Shown one piece after another: positions 28,950 through 34,128 of a DNA stretch of 34,128 nucleotides; positions within the stretch are counted from its first letter, which is position 1, and every line of letters starts with the position of its first letter. Location: positions 1 through 34,128 of the forward strand of contig JAUWGC010000006.1 of NCBI GenBank assembly GCA_030606625.1, read 5' to 3'. This stretch comes from Bacteroidales bacterium (GTDB taxonomy: Bacteria; Bacteroidota; Bacteroidia; Bacteroidales; B18-G4). The notes under the pieces are model-generated. The model was not told the origin of the DNA. It ran no database searches and saw nothing but the letters and a program-made list of their open reading frames with translations. Both the position numbers and the translations under genes were made by a program.

Positions 28950-30374
28950 TTAATAGAACAGATCATTAAAATTCACAAGAAATAATTTCCTGGTTGCTCT
29001 GGTCATGGCAGTATATAGCCATCTGAGGTATTCCGTTTCAATCATGCTTTCAGTCAGGTAACCCTGGTCAACAAACACTACATCCCATTGTCCCCCCTGG
29101 GCCTTGTGACATGTCAAGGCATAAGCGAATTTAACCTGTAATGCCTGGTAATATGGATTTTGTTGTAATTTCTCCATGCGTGCCCTCCTGGTGGGAATAT
29201 CCTGGTAATCTTTCATGATATTTTCTGCAAGTTTCCGATGCTCTTTCATGGGTAATGAAGGAGTCTCATACATTATAGTATCCAGCATAAGCTTAACATC
29301 AATTTCCGGTTCCTCAGGAAAGTCAGTAAGACGAATGGAAACATCTGCAAAATGAAAGCCATATAATTCTTCTATATGATTGATCCGGAGAATTTCAATA
29401 ATATCGCCATTGGCAATAAATCCTGCTTTAGCATCTTTGTCAAGCCAGAAATAATTGTTTCTGACAACCATCATCAGGTCGGTGGTAGATATCTCATTTT
29501 CACGGTATAGGATCCTTTTCCTGATTTCCTGGTTGAAGATATTGGCTCTTTTGTTTGACCTGCAGATCACGATTGTATTTTCTGCTCCGAACCTTGAGTA
29601 TGCATCATTGAGTTGTTCCTCCAATTCATTACCTGTGATCCTGAAAGTATCACTTGAATTAATGGAGGAAAACAACGGCAGGGAATGATCTTTTTTGGTT
29701 ACTTTATTCCTGATGAAAGTCGCATTCTTAAGAATACCTGAATGTTTGGCCTGGCGTACAACCTGTGTTAACTCGAAGGAATCGGCAGACAGACTGTAAT
29801 TTTTTTCAAGGTGCATGGTATCAAGGGCCGGACTGATATCTAACCCAACAGGAGGCAATTGTGCTGTATCACCCATAAGTATCAAGCGGCAGTTTTCACC
29901 CTGATAAACATGGTGTATCAAATCATCCAGCAGTCTTTGGGAGGCAAAAAGGCTTCCATCAGCCGGTCTTGAACTGTCAGGGATCATAGAGGCTTCATCC
30001 ACAATAAAAATCGTGTTCTTGAATAAATTTTCTTGTAAAACAAGCTTGATTTGGCCGTCACTGCTTGTTCGGAGAAAGTATAACTTTTTATGGATGGTAT
30101 ATGCTTTCCTTCCGCTATATTTGGAAAAGACCTTTGATGCTTTTCCTGTAGGGGCAAGAAGAACAGATTTGAAATTAAATAAGGGTAGTATGTTTACGAG
30201 CGAGCTGATGATACTGGTTTTGCCGGTTCCTGCATATCCCTTTATGATAAACAACAAATGTTTATCCGGGTTAACCAGAAAACCGGAAATGCGATGAATA
30301 AGCATTTTTTGCCCATCAGTCGAATCATATGGAAAATGTTTTAACCAGTATCTTGAAATCTTTTGCGCTTCCAT
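28950..30374 (-). CDS. RecD-like ATP-dependent DNA helicase / AAA family ATPase
   Basis: 474 aa; IKGYAGTGKTSIISSLVNIL, FIVDEASMIPDSS, LMGDTAQLPPVG, FAYALTCHKAQGGQWDVVFVD, LYTAMTRATRKLFLVNF. Confidence 0.88.
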   Translation of the reverse strand: MEAQKISRYWLKHFPYDSTDGQKMLIHRISGFLVNPDKHLLFIIKGYAGTGKTSIISSLVNILPLFNFKSVLLAPTGKASKVFSKYSGRKAYTIHKKLYFLRTSSDGQIKLVLQENLFKNTIFIVDEASMIPDSSRPADGSLFASQRLLDDLIHHVYQGENCRLILMGDTAQLPPVGLDISPALDTMHLEKNYSLSADSFELTQVVRQAKHSGILKNATFIRNKVTKKDHSLPLFSSINSSDTFRITGNELEEQLNDAYSRFGAENTIVICRSNKRANIFNQEIRKRILYRENEISTTDLMMVVRNNYFWLDKDAKAGFIANGDIIEILRINHIEELYGFHFADVSIRLTDFPEEPEIDVKLMLDTIMYETPSLPMKEHRKLAENIMKDYQDIPTRRARMEKLQQNPYYQALQVKFAYALTCHKAQGGQWDVVFVDQGYLTESMIETEYLRWLYTAMTRATRKLFLVNFNDLFY

Positions 30375-30581
30375 GGATTAAAGAGGTTCTATATCAAATA
30401 AAGATAAAAGACAAAAGTAAAAAGATAAAAGTGAAGATATATCAAGAAAAATGGTAATTATTTAGCTATAACAGATAGTATTAATAAATAAAGCACTAAA
30501 TCCTAACCTGGACAAGCCAGAACCAAACAGGATATAACAGTTTGGTTTTATCTATTAGTCAAAATGTTGATTGGTCAAATC

Positions 30582-30724
30582 CGAAACCCTAAATCCTAAA
30601 TTCTAAATAATATCAAAATCTAAATCTTCTAAATTCAAAACATTAGCTCATTAATAAGTCAGTTGTTGGTGGTTTGGATATTTGTGCTTTATACATTTGA
30701 ATTTGTTTAGGATTTAGGTTTTCG
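30582..30724. repeat. Imperfect 19-nt inverted repeat with an inner 9-nt inverted repeat
   Basis: 30582-30600 CGAAACCCTAAATCCTAAA and 30706-30724 TTTAGGATTTAGGTTTTCG (18/19 complementary); inner arms AAATTCAAA (30631-30639) and TTTGAATTT (30696-30704). Confidence 0.8.
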
Positions 30725-30828
30725 AATTTCGAATTTCAATTTTCTGCCAAAAAAAACACGAATTTTAGAATTAAGATACTAATATCTAAATGCTAAACAA
30801 ATTTTAATGACAGAAACACAAAATTCGA

Positions 30829-33207
30829 TTAGAAGGGATAACCAATACCAAAATTCCATAGGATCTTATTGAATCCTGTATTCTTGATCACCCATCGTTC
30901 ATGTGAAGGCTCAGAGGGGGCCCTGAATTTTAAAGCCCCGTCGACCCTGAAAATAAAAAAATTAAAATCAAGGCGCAGGCCTAACCCGGCATCAATAGCT
31001 AGTTCACTGAGGATATTACCGGCTTTGATCTGCCCTCCCGGGAATGAAATATCTTCATGAATTAGCCAGACATTTCCTACATCAACAAACAAAGCTCCCT
31101 TGAAAAATTTATATATTGGAAATCTGTATTCAACATTTTCTTCAATCATGATATCGCCCATCATATCAAGATTATCATCGGTACCCGGATAAGCACCGGG
31201 TCCAAGAGAGCGAAACCGCCATCCACGCATTCCATTAGCCCCGCCGAGGTAAAAGCCTCTTTCGAATGGTAATGCATCCGCATTGCTATAAGGTATTCCT
31301 ATTCCGAAAACAGACCTGAAAACTATTGAATTGAATTTGTTGATAATTATATAATACCTGAAATCAAAATCAGTCCTGACGTATTGAGCATACCGGATAT
31401 TAAAAAGGGTAAAATGTCCGGAAGTATCTTTCGGTGCACCAACAGCATGGTCTATTAAATTCAGGATATTACCACAGGTTTCCAGGTTTCCTCTGAAGAA
31501 AATAAAATTCTTCAGCTTTCTGATATCCTGGTTGTTGAAGATAAAACTGTATTTCATCGCTGAAATCAAGTGATCAGTATATTGGTCCTTAAGCCGTGGA
31601 TCATTTAATTTTTCCAGATCTTTTGCAAAGTCTTCTGTAGGAAATACCTTAACAAGGCTTATATCAATTGGCTTTATAATATGGTGTTTGGTATCGGATT
31701 CATCCCAGTCATAACCAAATGAAACATTGAAAACATTCCTTTTATAGGAAGGCCTTTTCATGGAATTAAAACCAGTATTAATAGTGGTCATTGGCATGAA
31801 ATATTTGGGAAATCTTTCCTGCTTAATAGGAATAAGAAATTTCGGAAAAGTAATACTCACATCACAACCAGTCTCGTATGTGTTGAAAAACAGAAATGTT
31901 TTTTTCTGACTTTCTGCCGAACTGCTGGTTTTCTGAGCTTCGATAGAACCATTTACACTAATTCTGAGTACTTCCCCACCCCTGAAGATGTTTTTGTTCA
32001 GATATGTGACATTTAACCCTATTCCAAGGTCGCCTCCCGAGTTTGTACCTTCTGTTTCAATAGAATAGGATTGTAGTGGGGCTCTTGATAAATTCACTTG
32101 GCAGTTCAATTTCTTATTTAGGAGATCATCTGGAAGGGAATCATTTCCAACTTCAGAAAAATGGATATTGATATAATTGAAAATACTCAAATTAGCGAAA
32201 CGACGATATGTTTGCTTCACATCTTTGAGACTGAAAAGTTGTTTATCTTCGATAAATATTGATTGTGTTATTGTTTTGGGTTTAACCCTGATAGTTCCGT
32301 GGTGCAGGAAATAATAATAATTGGGCGGTCTGTATTTTTTGATTTGATGAACAACCTCTGTCAATGTATCATAAGTTGTTTTTTTTGAGAGAACGGGATC
32401 AAAATCCGGATTGATAAATATTTTATTTATATAGAAACGGCTATGGTATACACTGTCAACTTGCCCGGGTTGGCCTTTGGATGGTATGGGGACATTGTTG
32501 ATCTTGATGGTAATATCAAGCTGGTGTGAATTAAGGGAACTGTCTATCTTGTAAATAATGTAATTCTTGGTGAATTCATAATATCCGTGATTGTTTAGGA
32601 AACTGGTAATCCTGTCCCGCTCTTCATCCATAGTGTACACATTATAAAACATACCCTGTTTTAAAAGGGAATATGCGGTATCCGAAAAAACATAGGAAGT
32701 CAATACAGGGTCATCAATATCATAGGTCAGGTTTCTTATCTGATAAGCTTCTGAGGGGTTAACATTATAAATGACTTCCACCTTTTTTTTCTTGAAATGA
32801 TTTCCTGAAGACGTAACCCTGGCATTGAAATAACCCAGGTTGTTGAGGAATAGCTCAATTTCACGTGCAGATTCTTTTCTTAACAAAGAATCGTAAATAA
32901 CAGGCGGTTCACCAATAGTATTTTTTAACCAATTGTTGAACTTGGTATTTTTTCCTCTGGATCCCTTATGGTATGCCCATAACTTTATCCTGAAGAAGTT
33001 AAAAAGCCTTTTGTTGGGCCTTTGTTTTAAATAGGCTTTTAATTCCTTTGTATCAATTCTGTTTTTATCACGGTCGATCTTGATGGTATTTCTGGTCAGA
33101 AGGCATTCGTTATCTTTTAAGTGCCTGGTTGTACTGCATGATGTGATAATTATCAGCAGTGTGAAAAGAAAAAGTTGTATTGAATATTTTGATAACTTCA
33201 AGGTCAA
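30829..33207 (-). CDS. BamA/TamA-family outer membrane protein with lipoprotein signal (TamL-like)
   Basis: 792 aa; lipobox IIITSCSTTRHLKDNECLLTRNTIKID, POTRA-like N-terminus, FERGFYLGGANGMRGWRFRSLGPGAY, EENVEYRFPIYKFFKGALFVDVGNVW, GLGLRLDFNFFIFRVDGALKF, C-terminal F. Confidence 0.88.
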   Translation of the reverse strand: MTLKLSKYSIQLFLFTLLIIITSCSTTRHLKDNECLLTRNTIKIDRDKNRIDTKELKAYLKQRPNKRLFNFFRIKLWAYHKGSRGKNTKFNNWLKNTIGEPPVIYDSLLRKESAREIELFLNNLGYFNARVTSSGNHFKKKKVEVIYNVNPSEAYQIRNLTYDIDDPVLTSYVFSDTAYSLLKQGMFYNVYTMDEERDRITSFLNNHGYYEFTKNYIIYKIDSSLNSHQLDITIKINNVPIPSKGQPGQVDSVYHSRFYINKIFINPDFDPVLSKKTTYDTLTEVVHQIKKYRPPNYYYFLHHGTIRVKPKTITQSIFIEDKQLFSLKDVKQTYRRFANLSIFNYINIHFSEVGNDSLPDDLLNKKLNCQVNLSRAPLQSYSIETEGTNSGGDLGIGLNVTYLNKNIFRGGEVLRISVNGSIEAQKTSSSAESQKKTFLFFNTYETGCDVSITFPKFLIPIKQERFPKYFMPMTTINTGFNSMKRPSYKRNVFNVSFGYDWDESDTKHHIIKPIDISLVKVFPTEDFAKDLEKLNDPRLKDQYTDHLISAMKYSFIFNNQDIRKLKNFIFFRGNLETCGNILNLIDHAVGAPKDTSGHFTLFNIRYAQYVRTDFDFRYYIIINKFNSIVFRSVFGIGIPYSNADALPFERGFYLGGANGMRGWRFRSLGPGAYPGTDDNLDMMGDIMIEENVEYRFPIYKFFKGALFVDVGNVWLIHEDISFPGGQIKAGNILSELAIDAGLGLRLDFNFFIFRVDGALKFRAPSEPSHERWVIKNTGFNKILWNFGIGYPF

Positions 33208-33229
33208 GAATTATTCAGGTCTGTCAATA

Positions 33230-33237
33230 CAAATTTA
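33230..33237 (-). promoter_or_regulatory. Putative -7 box for the TamL-like gene
   Basis: TAAATTTG on the - strand, 22 nt from the ATG at 33207; no clear -33. Confidence 0.3.
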
Positions 33238-33289
33238 CACTATAATTTGGTTTTCCAGTATTTAAACATGAACCATGCCAGGAAGCGAG

Positions 33290-34063
33290 TTATTGCGGTT
33301 TTATGCTTTCCGCTTTATTCCATTTGTTTTTCATGATCATCACACTACATTGTTTATCCGCAACGGGTATGATATTTTCCTTGATTTGGGCAACATATTC
33401 ATTGACAGCCTTCATGGCACCTTCCCATTTATAATTATAATCATGCACAATGATAACACCTCCTGGTGAAAGTCTGGGATAAAAGTATTCCAGTCCGGCT
33501 TTTATGGGATTATATAAGTCGACATCGATATTGACAAAAGCATACTTTTCATTTTCCAGCCCGGAAGTTGTTTCAGGGAAATAGCCTTGATGAAAAACAA
33601 GGTTATCATTACCTCCGATGATCCGCTTTGCTTTCTCAATGCTTGTGTCAGCAAAGTTTCTTGTTGAATATGTTGCAGCCTCCCCGGTTTCCGGTGTTAA
33701 ATCATAAGAGGTAAAACCGCTAAAGGTATCAAACAAATGAAAGGTTCTGGAAGGATCACAAAGATGGATGATCCTGGCCATCTCACCCTTGTAAACACCA
33801 AGCTCTGCAAAGGCTCCTTCAACACGATCTCTTTTAATTCTTTCTATCTGGAACCAGATATTATAAAACCGTATTTTATCAGGATATTTTCTTTCAAGTT
33901 TGATCAGCTTTTTTGGAACCTTGCCCTGTTTGACTTGCCTGATCCAGGTTACAGGCCGATAGCTTTTGTCATATAAGATGCTCCACAAGTTTCTGATAAG
34001 GAATACCAGGATGATCAGTATGAGAATTAGCTCGATGATTTCAATGATGGTGATCTTTGGCAT
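33290..34063 (-). CDS. TylF/MycF-like class I SAM-dependent O-methyltransferase with N-terminal TM helix
   Basis: 257 aa; N-terminal hydrophobic helix (IIELILILIILVFLIRNLW), GAFAELGVYKGEMARIIHLCDPSRTFHLFDTFSGF, FVNIDVDLYNPIKAGLEYFYPRLSPGGVIIVHDYNY. Confidence 0.85.
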   Translation of the reverse strand: MPKITIIEIIELILILIILVFLIRNLWSILYDKSYRPVTWIRQVKQGKVPKKLIKLERKYPDKIRFYNIWFQIERIKRDRVEGAFAELGVYKGEMARIIHLCDPSRTFHLFDTFSGFTSYDLTPETGEAATYSTRNFADTSIEKAKRIIGGNDNLVFHQGYFPETTSGLENEKYAFVNIDVDLYNPIKAGLEYFYPRLSPGGVIIVHDYNYKWEGAMKAVNEYVAQIKENIIPVADKQCSVMIMKNKWNKAESIKPQ

Positions 34064-34128
34064 TTTAAGAGGTAAATTTTTAAATAGTTTTATTGTTGAT
34101 TTTTTTGACTCTGTCAGGTCTAACGACT

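Noticed and set aside
28785-28985. 66-aa + strand ORF overlapping the ispF end
   Set aside because: Frame-shifted read of the ispF 3' end plus intergenic hairpins and the opposite-strand gene end; not supported as coding.
30582-30724. Possible CRISPR or telomere-like array (CCTAAAT repeats)
   Set aside because: Repeats are degenerate, lack regular spacing and unique spacers; no cas genes nearby.

Overview
This 34.1 kb window is a gene-dense, AT-rich chromosomal segment from a Bacteroidota genome (Bacteroidales-like by gene content; lineage is inferred). About 24 protein-coding genes are supported. Most concern the cell envelope: KdsD, LptB, a DUF5686 protein, an ExbB-ExbD-TonB-FolC operon, MurF and AnmK, and a TamL-like BamA/TamA lipoprotein. 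A type IX secretion (T9SS) locus has porP/sprF and gldJ-like genes on the minus strand, divergent from two tandem full-length PorU sortase genes, then porV and ispF. Other genes are RecQ, a RecD-like helicase, a TylF-like methyltransferase, and a tungsten-type aldehyde:ferredoxin oxidoreductase (AOR) divergent from a coupled thiF/thiS-like pair. I saw no tRNA, rRNA, CRISPR array or transposase. The observations most worth checking are: (i) the tandem PorU paralogs, both keeping the His/Cys dyad and separated by a perfect 12-bp-arm hairpin; (ii) the AOR variant with a C-x3-C-x3-C motif and its dedicated E1-like/ubiquitin-like pair; (iii) several uncharacterised dyads and hairpins upstream of exbB, thiF, porV and murF; and (iv) a compound inverted repeat in the 30.4-30.8 kb intergenic region. 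I found no clear candidate for a wholly new system. All product calls are from protein motif recognition without database searches.
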